64,000 bases of DNA from Marinomonas spartinae (GCF_016461715.1 NZ_JAEMUI010000019.1:1-64000); one strand, 5' to 3'; positions 44,954 to 54,772 are shown, numbered from the stretch's first letter. The notes: generated by a model not told the origin, from the letters alone. A program made the numbers and translations.

Positions 44954-47338
44954 ATGAAATTTAGTGAGAATTGGCTAAGAGAGTGGGTCAATCCAAATAT
45001 CAGTAGCGATGATTTGGTGGCTCAGATTACTTTGGCTGGCCTTGAAGTGGATGAAGTATTGTCTGCCTCTGCTGCATTTTCTGGTGTGGTGGTGGGGGAA
45101 ATTATTAGTGCCGAACCTCATCCGAATGCGGATAAACTGCAGGTTTGTCAGGTGTCTGATGGAGTAGAGCAATTTCAGGTGGTGTGTGGTGCGCCCAACG
45201 CACGTCCTGGCATTAAAATTCCATTCGCTAAAATTGGTGCTGTGCTTGGTGCCGATTTTAAAATCAAGAAAGCCAAACTGCGCCAAGTTGAATCGTTCGG
45301 CATGTTATGTTCTGCCTCTGAGCTAGGGTTGAGTGATGACCATGATGGCATTATGGAGCTGCCAGCTGTTGCCGTGGCTGGGGAGGATTTCCGTTCCTTC
45401 TTGGGGTTGGATGATCAGATCATTGACGTCGATTTAACGCCTAACCGCAGTGATTGCTTAAGTATTGCTGGTTTGGCTCGTGAAGTTGGCGTCTTGAATA
45501 AAATAGATTTATCGCCCGTTGAGATTGCTCCAGCAGTAGTCGCCATTGATGATGTGTTTCCCGTTCGTATCGACGTCACGGACGCTTGTCCTCGTTATCT
45601 GGGGCGGGTTATTCGCAGTGTTGACGTTTCAGCGACTACACCTCTATGGATGGTAGAAAAGTTGCGTCGCAGTGGTATTCGTTCGATTGACCCGATTGTC
45701 GACATTACGAATTATGTCATGTTGGAATTGGGGCAACCAATGCATGCTTTTGATCTGGCCAATTTGTCTGGTTCGATTGTGGTGCGTATGGCAAATAAAG
45801 ACGAAAAAATCGTCTTGCTTGATGGTCAGGAAGTGGCGTTGCGTGACGACACCATGGTGATTGCTGATGAGAAGGCGCCGTTGGCCATTGCTGGTGTGAT
45901 GGGAGGCGAAGGCTCTGGCGTCAACTCAGAGACAAAAGATATCTTCTTGGAAAGTGCATTCTTTGCGCCACTTGCTTTGGCGGGTAAGGCGCGTTCTTAT
46001 GGCTTACATACAGAGTCTTCTCATCGTTTTGAGCGTGGTGTTGATGCAACATTGCAAGAGAAGGCGATTGAACGTGCGACGGCGCTAGTGTTGCAAATTG
46101 CAGGCGGTCAAGTAGGGCCGATTGTTCATGCTGTTAATGAAGCGTCTTTGCCAGAAGCTGCGACGGTGATTTTGCGTCGTAAGAAGCTAGATCAATATTT
46201 GGCGATGTCTATCGACAAAGCGCAGGTGACGGATATTTTGACTCGTCTTGGTTTGGAAATGGTAGATGTTACGGATGATGCGTGGACGACTAAAGTGCCG
46301 TCCCATCGTTTTGATATTTCCATTGAGGCTGATTTGATTGAGGAAATTGCCCGTATCTACGGATATGATAATCTTCCTTCTTCCATGCCTCAGGCGGCGG
46401 TGAATTTCACGCCTTTATCTGAGTCAAAAACGAAGATTCAAGTTTTACGTTCTGTTTTGGTTGCACAGGGTTATCAAGAAGCTGTTACGTATAGTTTTAT
46501 TGATCCTGTGTTAAGTAAGCAATTTTTGCCAAATATTGAGCCTGTGCCATTGGCTAATCCAATTTCTGCCGATATGGGGGTTATGCGTCCAAGTTTGGTG
46601 CCTGGGTTGGTTAAGGCGTATCTGTATAACCAAAACCGTCAGCAATCTCGTGTTCGCTTGTTTGAAACTGGACGTCGCTTTATTGGATCGGTCGATGCGC
46701 TTGAAGAACTGGATCAACAGTTACAGATTGCAGGGTTGTTGGCTGGTTCTCGTGATGGCGAGGCTTGGTATCATAATGGGGAGAAGGTAGATTTTTACGA
46801 CCTTAAAGCCCATGTGGAAATGATCTTTGCTTTGAATGGTGGTGTGAAACCTACCTATGAACGTTCTGCGTGTGAATTTTTGCACCCTGGTCGTTCGGCG
46901 GATATTTTTGTTGATGGGTGTTTCGTTGGCTTGATGGGTGAGCTTCATCCGCAGCTCTCGAAATCACTTGGAGCTAATCAACCTATCTATTTGTTTGATA
47001 TCGCTTTAGAGGCAGTGCTTAATGCACGTTTGCCTGAATATGAAGCGATTTCTAAGTTTCCGGAAGTACGTCGTGATCTGGCTTTATTGGTTGATCGCAC
47101 CGTACCTGTTAGTGACTTAGAGAGGGTGATTTGCTCATCGGCTGGAGATGGCTTCAAAAATGTCTTAGTTTTTGATGTTTATCAGGGCCAAGGCATTGAT
47201 GAAACGAAAAAAAGTGTCGCTTTGGGCTTGACGTGGCAGCATCCTTCACACACTCTTAGTGATGAAGAAGTGAACAATTCTGTCGAAAAGGTTGTTGCTG
47301 CATTATCAGAAGAGCTTAGTGCTGTTGTAAGGGGGTAG
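44954..47338 (+). CDS. pheT: Phenylalanyl-tRNA synthetase beta subunit
   Basis: This 794-residue protein has the usual domain chain: a tRNA-binding EMAP-like domain ([20 protein letters not shown]), B3/4 editing domain, B5 domain, the catalytic-like core ([14 protein letters not shown]) and a C-terminal ferredoxin-fold anticodon-binding domain ([14 protein letters not shown]). It is full length. It lies 22 bases after pheS and 4 bases before ihfA. Confidence 0.98.
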   Translation: MKFSENWLREWVNPNISSDDLVAQITLAGLEVDEVLSASAAFSGVVVGEIISAEPHPNADKLQVCQVSDGVEQFQVVCGAPNARPGIKIPFAKIGAVLGADFKIKKAKLRQVESFGMLCSASELGLSDDHDGIMELPAVAVAGEDFRSFLGLDDQIIDVDLTPNRSDCLSIAGLAREVGVLNKIDLSPVEIAPAVVAIDDVFPVRIDVTDACPRYLGRVIRSVDVSATTPLWMVEKLRRSGIRSIDPIVDITNYVMLELGQPMHAFDLANLSGSIVVRMANKDEKIVLLDGQEVALRDDTMVIADEKAPLAIAGVMGGEGSGVNSETKDIFLESAFFAPLALAGKARSYGLHTESSHRFERGVDATLQEKAIERATALVLQIAGGQVGPIVHAVNEASLPEAATVILRRKKLDQYLAMSIDKAQVTDILTRLGLEMVDVTDDAWTTKVPSHRFDISIEADLIEEIARIYGYDNLPSSMPQAAVNFTPLSESKTKIQVLRSVLVAQGYQEAVTYSFIDPVLSKQFLPNIEPVPLANPISADMGVMRPSLVPGLVKAYLYNQNRQQSRVRLFETGRRFIGSVDALEELDQQLQIAGLLAGSRDGEAWYHNGEKVDFYDLKAHVEMIFALNGGVKPTYERSACEFLHPGRSADIFVDGCFVGLMGELHPQLSKSLGANQPIYLFDIALEAVLNARLPEYEAISKFPEVRRDLALLVDRTVPVSDLERVICSSAGDGFKNVLVFDVYQGQGIDETKKSVALGLTWQHPSHTLSDEEVNNSVEKVVAALSEELSAVVRG

Positions 47339-47342
47339 TGTT

Positions 47343-47639
47343 ATGGGATCGTTGACTAAAGCGGATCTTGCTGAGAACTTGGTAGACTCTATCGGTTTGT
47401 CTAAGAAAGATGCAAAAGACCTTGTAGAAGGGTTTTTTGATGTCATTCGTGAGTCGCTTGTTGAAAGACAACAGGTGAAGCTGTCTGGGTTTGGTAACTT
47501 CGAGGTGCGCGAGAAGAGTCAGCGTCCCGGCCGTAATCCAAAGACGGGTGAGGAAATACCAATTACTGCACGCACTGTTGTGACTTTTCGTCCAGGACAA
47601 AAACTTAAGTCAAAAGTAGAAGATTACATGCAAGAGTAA
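47343..47639 (+). CDS. ihfA: Integration host factor alpha subunit
   Basis: This 98-residue DNA-bending protein of the HU/IHF family has [42 protein letters not shown] and [20 protein letters not shown], the beta-arm with its intercalating Pro. It pairs with IhfB. Its position just after pheT is conserved in gammaproteobacteria. A terminator follows about 130 bases later. Confidence 0.97.
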   Translation: MGSLTKADLAENLVDSIGLSKKDAKDLVEGFFDVIRESLVERQQVKLSGFGNFEVREKSQRPGRNPKTGEEIPITARTVVTFRPGQKLKSKVEDYMQE

Positions 47640-48130
<491 letters not shown>

Positions 48131-48142
48131 AAATTTGAGTTT

Positions 48143-48218
48143 GCCGCTATAGCTCAGTTGGTAGAGCATCTGACTTGTAATCAGAGGGTCCCGAGTTCGA
48201 CTCTTGGTGGCGGCACCA
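48143..48218 (+). tRNA. tRNA-Thr (TGT), copy 1
   Basis: This 76-base cloverleaf has acceptor GCCGCTA paired with TGGCGGC, anticodon stem TCTGA/TCAGA with loop CTTGTAA (anticodon TGT), and encoded CCA. Confidence 0.95.
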
Positions 48219-48269
48219 GTTTTGGTCAAAACTCTCTATGAGAGTGAAATACAATTTGCTTTTATTAAG

Positions 48270-48345
48270 GCCGCTATAGCTCAGTTGGTAGAGCATCTGA
48301 CTTGTAATCAGAGGGTCCCGAGTTCGACTCTTGGTGGCGGCACCA
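48270..48345 (+). tRNA. tRNA-Thr (TGT), copy 2
   Basis: The sequence is identical to copy 1, anticodon TGT with encoded CCA. The spacers between the Thr copies differ in sequence. Confidence 0.95.
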
Positions 48346-48393
48346 CTTCTCATTTTTAGAAGTGTTTAAAAGTAAACTGCGCGTATTTATTAT

Positions 48394-48469
48394 GCCGCTA
48401 TAGCTCAGTTGGTAGAGCATCTGACTTGTAATCAGAGGGTCCCGAGTTCGACTCTTGGTGGCGGCACCA
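48394..48469 (+). tRNA. tRNA-Thr (TGT), copy 3
   Basis: Identical to the other three Thr copies, with anticodon TGT and encoded CCA. Confidence 0.95.
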
Positions 48470-48513
48470 TTTACTTGCTTTGGCTAGTAAATTAGAAAAT
48501 GTTTTGGCGTTAA

Positions 48514-48589
48514 GCCGCTATAGCTCAGTTGGTAGAGCATCTGACTTGTAATCAGAGGGTCCCGAGTTCGACTCTTGGTGGCGGCACCA
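48514..48589 (+). tRNA. tRNA-Thr (TGT), copy 4
   Basis: Identical to the other three Thr copies. It is the last Thr gene before the Val/Asp part of the array. Confidence 0.95.
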
Positions 48590-48622
48590 TCCATTAATAA
48601 TTCGGATGGAAATGTTAAAAAT

Positions 48623-48693
48623 GGTTATGTAGCTCAGTTAGGAGATTGATCTTAACAAGGCGCATATCAGTGGGAGTTAAGAACTCCACATCT
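48623..48693 (+). pseudogene. Decayed tRNA-Val copy 1
   Basis: It keeps the D-arm region (TGTAGCTCAGTTAGGAGA) and the CTTAACAAGGCGCAT remains of the anticodon arm. The anticodon stem no longer pairs, and the T arm has become GGAGTT-AAG-AACTCC. It has no CCA. Confidence 0.75.
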
Positions 48694-48714
48694 AACAGAT
48701 GTAAAATGTTGATT

Positions 48715-48785
48715 GGATGTGTAGCTCAGTTGGGAGATTGGTCTTAACAAGGCGCATATCAGTGGGAGTTAAGAACTCCACATCT
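48715..48785 (+). pseudogene. Decayed tRNA-Val copy 2
   Basis: It starts GGATGTGTAGCTCAGTTGGG and ends CACATCT, so the acceptor stem could still pair. The anticodon stem is lost, and the T arm is two bases short. It closely matches decayed copy 1. Confidence 0.75.
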
Positions 48786-48806
48786 AACAGATGTAAAATG
48801 TTGATT

Positions 48807-48882
48807 GGGTGTGTAGCTCAGTTGGGAGAGCGTCGCCCTTACAAGGCGAATGTCGGGAGTTCGAACCTCTCCACACCCACCA
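48807..48882 (+). tRNA. tRNA-Val (TAC), copy 1
   Basis: This 76-base cloverleaf has acceptor GGGTGTG/CACACCC, anticodon stem TCGCC/GGCGA with loop CTTACAA (anticodon TAC), T arm GGGAG-TTCGAAC-CTCTC and encoded CCA. Confidence 0.95.
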
Positions 48883-48916
48883 CTTATAAGACAGTGGCTA
48901 AACAGCTTATAACAAC

Positions 48917-48993
48917 GGAGTGGTAGTTCAGTTGGTTAGAATACCTGCCTGTCACGCAGGGGGTCGCGGGTTCGAGTCCCGTCCATTCCGCCA
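48917..48993 (+). tRNA. tRNA-Asp (GTC), copy 1
   Basis: This 77-base cloverleaf has acceptor GGAGTGG/CCATTCC, anticodon stem CCTGC/GCAGG with loop CTGTCAC (anticodon GTC), T arm GCGGG-TTCGAGT-CCCGT and 3' GCCA. Confidence 0.95.
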
Positions 48994-49022
48994 TCTTTCG
49001 ACAAGATGTAAAACTAGGAGTC

Positions 49023-49093
49023 GGGTGTGTAGCTCAGTTAGGAAATTGATCTTGACAAGGCGCATATCAGCGGGAGTTCACGAGCTCCACATC
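49023..49093 (+). pseudogene. Decayed tRNA-Val copy 3
   Basis: It starts GGGTGTGTAGCTCAGTTAGG like a true tRNA-Val. The anticodon arm (TTGATCTTGACAAGGCGCA) cannot pair and the T arm is GGAGTTCACGAGCTCC. Confidence 0.75.
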
Positions 49094-49115
49094 GAACAGA
49101 TGTAAAATGTTGATT

Positions 49116-49191
49116 GGGTGTGTAGCTCAGTTGGGAGAGCGTCGCCCTTACAAGGCGAATGTCGGGAGTTCGAACCTCTCCACACCCACCA
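49116..49191 (+). tRNA. tRNA-Val (TAC), copy 2
   Basis: Identical to Val copy 1, anticodon TAC, with CCA. The spacer to the following Asp gene also matches that of copy 1 almost exactly. Confidence 0.95.
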
Positions 49192-49225
49192 CTTATAAGA
49201 CAGTGGCTAAACAGCTTATGACAAC

Positions 49226-49302
49226 GGAGTGGTAGTTCAGTTGGTTAGAATACCTGCCTGTCACGCAGGGGGTCGCGGGTTCGAGTCCCGTCCATTCCGC
49301 CA
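49226..49302 (+). tRNA. tRNA-Asp (GTC), copy 2
   Basis: Identical to Asp copy 1, anticodon GTC. Confidence 0.95.
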
Positions 49303-49384
49303 TTACTTAGCTAATTAAGTGTGGCAAAGCTAAGAACAGAAGGAGTTAACAAACTCCACATCAAACAGATGTAAAATGTTGATT

Positions 49385-49460
49385 GGGTGTGTAGCTCAGT
49401 TGGGAGAGCGTCGCCCTTACAAGGCGAATGTCGGGAGTTCGAACCTCTCCACACCCACCA
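49385..49460 (+). tRNA. tRNA-Val (TAC), copy 3
   Basis: Identical to Val copy 1. The upstream spacer keeps only the T-arm-like remnant GGAGTTAACAAACTCC of a decayed copy. Confidence 0.95.
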
Positions 49461-49494
49461 CTTATAAGACAGTGGCTAAACAGCTTATGACAAC

Positions 49495-49571
49495 GGAGTG
49501 GTAGTTCAGTTGGTTAGAATACCTGCCTGTCACGCAGGGGGTCGCGGGTTCGAGTCCCGTCCATTCCGCCA
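49495..49571 (+). tRNA. tRNA-Asp (GTC), copy 3
   Basis: Identical to Asp copy 1. The spacer after it (TTACTTAGCTAATTAAGTGT) repeats the one after Asp copy 2, a duplicated Val-Asp unit. Confidence 0.95.
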
Positions 49572-49653
49572 TTACTTAGCTAATTAAGTGTGGCAAAGCT
49601 AAGAACAGAAGGAGTTAACAAACTCCACATCGAACAGATGTAAAATGTTGATT

Positions 49654-49729
49654 GGGTGTGTAGCTCAGTTGGGAGAGCGTCGCCCTTACAAGGCGAATGT
49701 CGGGAGTTCGAACCTCTCCACACCCACCA
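49654..49729 (+). tRNA. tRNA-Val (TAC), copy 4
   Basis: Identical to Val copy 1, anticodon TAC, with CCA. Confidence 0.95.
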
Positions 49730-49763
49730 CTTATAAGACAGTGGCTAAACAGCTTATGACAAC

Positions 49764-49840
49764 GGAGTGGTAGTTCAGTTGGTTAGAATACCTGCCTGTC
49801 ACGCAGGGGGTCGCGGGTTCGAGTCCCGTCCATTCCGCCA
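49764..49840 (+). tRNA. tRNA-Asp (GTC), copy 4
   Basis: Identical to Asp copy 1. The spacer after it (TCTTTCGACAAGATGTAAAA) matches the one after Asp copy 1. Confidence 0.95.
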
Positions 49841-49869
49841 TCTTTCGACAAGATGTAAAACTACGAGTC

Positions 49870-49940
49870 GGGTGTGTAGCTCAGTTGGGAAATTGATCTT
49901 AACAAGGCGCATATCAGTGGGAGTTCACGAACTCCACATC
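49870..49940 (+). pseudogene. Decayed tRNA-Val copy 4
   Basis: It starts GGGTGTGTAGCTCAGTTGGG. The anticodon arm is TTGATCTTAACAAGGCGCA without pairing, and the T arm is replaced by GGAGTTCACGAACTCC. Confidence 0.75.
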
Positions 49941-49961
49941 GAACAGATGTAAAATGTTATT

Positions 49962-50034
49962 GGGTGTGTAGCTCAGTTGGGAAAATATTTCCTTACAAGG
50001 CGCATATTCAGTGGGAGTTAAGAACTCCACATCG
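49962..50034 (+). pseudogene. Decayed tRNA-Val copy 5
   Basis: It starts GGGTGTGTAGCTCAGTTGGG, but the D-arm side reads AAAATATTTCC before CTTACAAGGCGCATATTC. The T arm is GGAGTTAAGAACTCC. It keeps the TAC anticodon triplet but no stem. Confidence 0.75.
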
Positions 50035-50054
50035 AACAGATGTAAAATGTTATT

Positions 50055-50130
50055 GGGTGTGTAGCTCAGTTGGGAGAGCGTCGCCCTTACAAGGCGAATG
50101 TCGGGAGTTCGAACCTCTCCACACCCACCA
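50055..50130 (+). tRNA. tRNA-Val (TAC), copy 5
   Basis: Identical to the other Val copies, anticodon TAC, with CCA. Confidence 0.95.
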
Positions 50131-50196
50131 CTTAGAGGAAAGTGGCTAAATACCTATAATCTCCCTTAAGATAGTGATTATCTAAAGAGAATAAAT

Positions 50197-50273
50197 GGAG
50201 CGGTAGTTCAGTTGGTTAGAATACCTGCCTGTCACGCAGGGGGTCGCGGGTTCGAGTCCCGTCCGTTCCGCCA
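50197..50273 (+). tRNA. tRNA-Asp (GTC), copy 5
   Basis: It differs from the other Asp copies by compensating changes in the acceptor stem (GGAGCGG with CCGTTCC), so it is the oldest or most separate copy. The anticodon is GTC. It ends the array. Confidence 0.95.
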
Positions 50274-50681
50274 TTTTCATCTAGTTAAAATCAATATCTG
50301 TCAATAGCCTCTTAGATAAGCAAATATCTCCTTTCTCTAGCTATATCATTATTCAGTCTTTCTGTTTTTTCACTGTTTTCGATAATTCAGTTTAGCGTCA
50401 TTGATCCTCTTTGTTTTTATTAAATTCTATAAAATAAACCACTCTAATAGTTTTTTGAATTTTTTGACCTCAATGACATATCGATTGTCATCTGCTGCAA
50501 CAAACTTGGTGCGTCTCGTGAGGTAGACACATTTTTATGAAATGTTTTTTGTAAATATTCAAATAAAGTTGTGATGTCTACTGGTAATATCATGTCGAGG
50601 AGTACTATACTCAGACCGTATAGGGGGATTTGTCAAATTTCCCTAAAGATTCACCAATAAAAATAAAAAATGGAGCTTAAT
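50274..50681. other. Intergenic region between the tRNA array and fadL
   Basis: These 408 AT-rich bases hold no gene. They probably contain the end of the tRNA transcript and the fadL promoter. The clearest signal is the inverted repeat at 50473-50491. Confidence 0.5.
50473..50491. promoter_or_regulatory. Inverted repeat upstream of fadL, possible operator
   Basis: ATGACA, 7 bases (TATCGAT) and TGTCAT form a symmetric 19-base site, about 190 bases before the fadL start. The regulator is unknown. Confidence 0.35.
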
Positions 50682-52031
50682 ATGACAACCTTATCAACTC
50701 GTTCTTGCGTTTTATTTAAAGCAAGTGTGGTCGCTTTGGCGGTAGCGTCGGCTTCTAGCGCTTACTCAGCGGGCTTTGCTTTAAATGATCATAGTACGAC
50801 GGCATCAGGAACCGCTTTAGCTGGTGCTGCAGCTTCTGGTGAAGATATCTCTTTTAGTTACTGGAACCCCGCCCTTTTTCTGAATGCCAAGAAAAATACC
50901 TTTTATGTATCCGGTGCGTATGTTATGCCAAAAATGGACGTAACGAATATTCAGGCAAAGGATGCGGCTCCTGCTCTAGTAGGTGGTCCAACAAATTTAG
51001 CGACCTCTTCAGCGTCAAACAGTAATTCTGTCGATAATGCCCTTATTCCTGCTTTCTACTATGCAATGCCTTTGTCTGAGGACACGGTGGCTGGGGTCTC
51101 TTTAAATGCGCCCTTTGGTTTGTCTGGGGACTATGGTAATACTTGGCCTGGTCGTTTTCATGCGACTGAAACGTCTTTAAAAGACATTGCTTTAGCCTTT
51201 TCAGTTGCTCATAAAGTAAATGATTGGTTTTCTGCTGGTGCCAGTGTGCAAGTCCATCGTGCTCATGTTGTGTTAGCCTCTGCCGTGGGAACGGCTAATC
51301 CTAATGCGGGAGGTGAAGGGCTGGGTAAGATTAAAGCTGCGGCCACCGGATATGGGTTCAGTTTGGGGGTGTTAATGGAGCCCATTAAAGGAACCCGTAT
51401 CGGTATTGGTTATCGAAGCAAAGTGAAATTTGATTTCAAAGGTGGGGTTAAGTACGACAATGTTGCTGGGGTAAACCAAGGTCTTGCTAAACTGGGAGCG
51501 GGCTATCAGTTGGTAAATACAAGCGCTGAAGATAGCCTTAAATTTCCTGATGTGCTAACCATCAGTTTGGATCAAACCTTAACGAATAAGCTGCGTCTTG
51601 GCTTAAGTGCAATACACACAGGTTGGAGTTCAATGAAGGATGGTTTAAATATTAAGTTTGGTAGTAATCAGCCGAACTCTGTCCTTACTTTTGGCTTTGA
51701 TGATGAGTGGATGTATTCAGCAGGTTTAACTTACGATTATTCCGAAGCTTGGACATTGCGCACTGGTATTGCTATGGATAACACACCTGTGACAGATAAA
51801 TACCGTTCAGCAAGAACGCCAGATGGTAATCGTAAGTGGTACTCCGTGGGCGCGACTTACCACATTGATGAGTCCAGTTCCGCTTCTTTTGCTTATACCT
51901 ATGTTGCTATAGAAAATGTGAGTGTGAATCGTGATGGTACTTTGCCAGAGGATAGGTCAAGAGGGTCTTATAGCGCCGATTATGACTCTTCTGCGAATGT
52001 AGTTTCCTTGGCTTACACGAAAGCGTTTTAG
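50682..52031 (+). CDS. fadL: FadL/OmpP1-family outer-membrane transporter
   Basis: The ATG at 50682, with GGAG 6 bases upstream, gives 449 residues. A signal peptide (VVALAVASASSAYSA) is cut before GFALNDHSTTASGTALAGAA, the conserved FadL N-terminus that forms the hatch. PFGLSGDYGNTWPGRFHAT and the C-terminal strand ending in Phe (VVSLAYTKAF) are typical outer-membrane barrel features. It lets long-chain fatty acids or other hydrophobic compounds, including aromatics, across the outer membrane. It is monocistronic with a terminator. Confidence 0.9.
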   Translation: MTTLSTRSCVLFKASVVALAVASASSAYSAGFALNDHSTTASGTALAGAAASGEDISFSYWNPALFLNAKKNTFYVSGAYVMPKMDVTNIQAKDAAPALVGGPTNLATSSASNSNSVDNALIPAFYYAMPLSEDTVAGVSLNAPFGLSGDYGNTWPGRFHATETSLKDIALAFSVAHKVNDWFSAGASVQVHRAHVVLASAVGTANPNAGGEGLGKIKAAATGYGFSLGVLMEPIKGTRIGIGYRSKVKFDFKGGVKYDNVAGVNQGLAKLGAGYQLVNTSAEDSLKFPDVLTISLDQTLTNKLRLGLSAIHTGWSSMKDGLNIKFGSNQPNSVLTFGFDDEWMYSAGLTYDYSEAWTLRTGIAMDNTPVTDKYRSARTPDGNRKWYSVGATYHIDESSSASFAYTYVAIENVSVNRDGTLPEDRSRGSYSADYDSSANVVSLAYTKAF

Positions 52032-52117
52032 GTTTTAGATAATCGTTCAAAGCTTGCTGTTTTCAGCTTTTTACGAGTTTTACCCTTAATGATGATAGGT
52101 TGAGAAATAAGTTGATC

Positions 52118-52150
52118 AAAGCCTGAGTATTAATAATGCTCAGGCTTTTT
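52118..52150 (+). terminator. Terminator after fadL
   Basis: AAAGCCTGAGTATT and AATGCTCAGGCTTT pair with one wobble, followed by TTTTTTG. Confidence 0.85.
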
Positions 52151-52225
52151 TGTCTTTTTTCTCTTGAAAAGTAAGATAGCTATGTCTGATAAAGATTTTG
52201 GAAGCGGTGACCCTTATCAGTTAGG

Positions 52226-54514
52226 TTAGCGAACTAGTCGTAAGTGCTTTGCTTTGGCGTGATTGTTTTCTGTCCATTCTGTCATGGGAGCTGGCTTGCC
52301 AAAATAGTAGCCTTGCATAATATGGCAGCCTAAGCTGATGAGTGTGTCCGCTTGCTCTTTGCTTTCTATTCCCTCTGCGATGACTTTCATGTTAAGCGAT
52401 TGAGCAAGTTGAATGGTTGACTTAACAATATCTAGGTGGCGTTGGTCGTCAGGCAAAGGTGATACAAAGCGTCGGTCTATTTTCAAGATTTTTGCGGGGA
52501 TATCAATTAATTGTCCTAATGAAGCGAGACCCGTACCAAAATCATCAATAGCAATGATAAAGCCATATTGCGATAGGGCTTTGAGACGCTTGTGAACAAT
52601 CGGGTGGGTCATAACAGAGCTGGTTTCCGTAATTTCTAATTCAAGCATTTTGCCTAGCCAAGGATGGTCTGCAGATAAGGACATTAAATGGGCAAAAAAT
52701 ACATCGTTCATCAACTCTTGACCCGCTAAATTGAAGGCAACAGGCGTATAGATCTTTTCTTTGTGCCATTCCGATAAAATCGGGATGAGAGAGCGAAGTA
52801 AGTTTTCTGCAAGCGTGGGTAAAAGCCCCAGCTTTTCTGCTAAATAGATAAATGCCATAGGGGAAACAAAGGAACCATCTGCTTTCTGCCAACGAGCAAG
52901 TGCTTCAAATGAGCAGATATAACCGTCCTGTCCAACTTGAGGTTGTAACCATAAAACAATGTTGTTGCATTTTATGGCGTTGCTTAATTCAAGCCCAAGC
53001 TGATGTTCTTCTACTAATTTGTCTTCAAGCTGGTTGTTGTAATAAGAAATACGCTCAGCACTGGATGAGTATTCCAAAGCCATTTCACAGCGATCAAGCA
53101 ATTCTTCCGCACTTTTTCCATCTGTTTGGTAATAAGAAACACCTACTTGATAATCCATATTTAATAGATTGCCATCCATTTTTATTTGATCGGGTAGGGT
53201 GGACTTAATCAGGGCGGATAGATTGCGTTTGATTAAATAGGTTTGCCCAAGGGGGACAAAACAGGCGAACTTCACGCCTCGAAGACGACAGATAAAGGTT
53301 TGATCAGAGAGCTTGTTTTTGAGGATTTTGGCGAAACTTAAGATGAGACGGTTGGCATTGTCTTTACCATATTGCTTATTAAGCAACTTAAACTGACTAA
53401 TGCGTATAATGATCATAGCACCAGAATAATGAGCCCTTTCCGCAGTTAGTTTGTTATTCACCTGCTGACAAAAGTACTTCACATTGGGTAGCAGGGTGAG
53501 TGTATCAAAATTCGTTAATCGGGAGTTGGTTTGTTGGGAGCTTTCCAGTTGTTGTTTTAAGGCTTTGATCTGTGAAATATCTTGTAAATGCAAGATATAG
53601 TGACCATGATTCGTCAGGCTGACTCTATGCATTTCAATCAGCGTACTAGGATTTGCTTTTAGCGAACATTCCCGCGTGTTCGATTGCCAAAAGTAGCGTT
53701 CCGATCGGTCTTCGGTGGGCGTCAGCCAGTGTTGTACCTGACTGTTTTCAATTTTGTTTTGCTGGCTTTCTGAGCTGCAAAGTAGCTGTCTTGCCAGTTC
53801 GTTCACTTTTAAAATTTTTCCAGCCTTATTGCAGAGCATTGTTGGTGTTCCTGTATGCTCGAAAATCTCTTCATATAGTGTGTTGTTACGATTGAGTTTG
53901 CGATACAAGGATTCTAAATGCGTGGTATTACTTTCAAGCGTATACACCATTCGCGACACAGCAAAGGGTAAGCCAAAATTTAGTGTTACAAAGGTAAGCA
54001 GTTGAAAATAAAACGAAGTAAATTCGGGTAGCATGGCATCGCTCGTTTGTTCTAAAGAGCGTGACGCGTGTACAACAAGGTAAAAAGAAGCAATATTGGC
54101 AATGCTGATAGCTAATGTCGTACGAAAATTAAAGAATAAACGAGTTATTAGGGGCAAGGAGTACAGTGAAAGCAGTCCGAACTTAACGGCATTATTGTTA
54201 GTGGTCGTCGTTATAAGCAAGATGCCAGTGGTCATCATAATGATTAAAAAAAGTACTGAAACAGTGAAAGTATAGCGACGACAATATACTAAAAGCCCAA
54301 TTAAAATGGCTAAATAGCTGCTATTGATGGTAAGAAAAAACGCTTTTCCTTCAAACTCCGGAATAAGCAGACTGTTTATTTCAACAAACAAGAACACTAG
54401 TAGTGTCACAACGATCAGGATTTTAAGGGCACTCTGCTGAAACGTTATCTTGCTATGCTGGTGCTGTTTTTCGGGTTCAATTAAAAAAAAAGCTTTCAAA
54501 AAGTCAATTAACAT
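52226..54514 (-). CDS. Membrane GGDEF/EAL protein, predicted cyclic di-GMP phosphodiesterase
   Basis: This 762-residue protein has about six membrane spans (residues ~25-190), a PAS-like segment (~205-300), a degenerate GGDEF domain (LTNFDTLTLLPNVKYF; the active site is RGVKF instead of GGDEF) and an EAL domain from ~505. The EAL catalytic set is present: FEALARW, FNLAGQEL, LELEITET, AIDDFGTGLASL, LKIDRRF, IAEGIES and MQGYYFGKP. The protein should hydrolyse cyclic di-GMP, with the GGDEF part as a possible GTP sensor. It converges with fadL. Confidence 0.88.
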   Translation of the reverse strand: MLIDFLKAFFLIEPEKQHQHSKITFQQSALKILIVVTLLVFLFVEINSLLIPEFEGKAFFLTINSSYLAILIGLLVYCRRYTFTVSVLFLIIMMTTGILLITTTTNNNAVKFGLLSLYSLPLITRLFFNFRTTLAISIANIASFYLVVHASRSLEQTSDAMLPEFTSFYFQLLTFVTLNFGLPFAVSRMVYTLESNTTHLESLYRKLNRNNTLYEEIFEHTGTPTMLCNKAGKILKVNELARQLLCSSESQQNKIENSQVQHWLTPTEDRSERYFWQSNTRECSLKANPSTLIEMHRVSLTNHGHYILHLQDISQIKALKQQLESSQQTNSRLTNFDTLTLLPNVKYFCQQVNNKLTAERAHYSGAMIIIRISQFKLLNKQYGKDNANRLILSFAKILKNKLSDQTFICRLRGVKFACFVPLGQTYLIKRNLSALIKSTLPDQIKMDGNLLNMDYQVGVSYYQTDGKSAEELLDRCEMALEYSSSAERISYYNNQLEDKLVEEHQLGLELSNAIKCNNIVLWLQPQVGQDGYICSFEALARWQKADGSFVSPMAFIYLAEKLGLLPTLAENLLRSLIPILSEWHKEKIYTPVAFNLAGQELMNDVFFAHLMSLSADHPWLGKMLELEITETSSVMTHPIVHKRLKALSQYGFIIAIDDFGTGLASLGQLIDIPAKILKIDRRFVSPLPDDQRHLDIVKSTIQLAQSLNMKVIAEGIESKEQADTLISLGCHIMQGYYFGKPAPMTEWTENNHAKAKHLRLVR

Positions 54515-54626
54515 CGATTAACTTCATACACAGATGGAAGGATTTACTAAATAAGATTAGAGGCTACCGAAAAAAGAGTCTAATGACTATCATGTTTTTT
54601 GTTTATAACTGTATTTTTTAGAAACT

Positions 54627-54772
54627 ATGCCTGTAATGAATGGTATTTCCCTATGATGAGGGCTTTAGGGGAAGAGCTTTGTGTGATTGACATTGAAAAC
54701 CAAGCGATTAGTGCTTTGCCAATATTTGTTTTTACTACTGGCTATCGTCAGTATGCCTCAGAATCTATATGA
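54627..54772 (+). pseudogene. Relic of a response-regulator receiver domain
   Basis: In the 329-base gap, MPVMNGISL reads in one frame. After a one-base shift, MRALGEELCVIDIENQAISA then LPIFVFTTGYRQYASESI-stop reads in the other. This is the order of a receiver domain: the MP-NG motif after the phosphoacceptor Asp, then the beta-4 TTGY segment. The start of the domain and any output domain are gone. It is a frameshifted, truncated remnant. Confidence 0.5.

Noticed and set aside
48600-50060. Repeats in the tRNA region as a CRISPR array
   Set aside because: The repeated units fold as tRNAs or tRNA relics, spacers are also repeated, and no cas gene is nearby.
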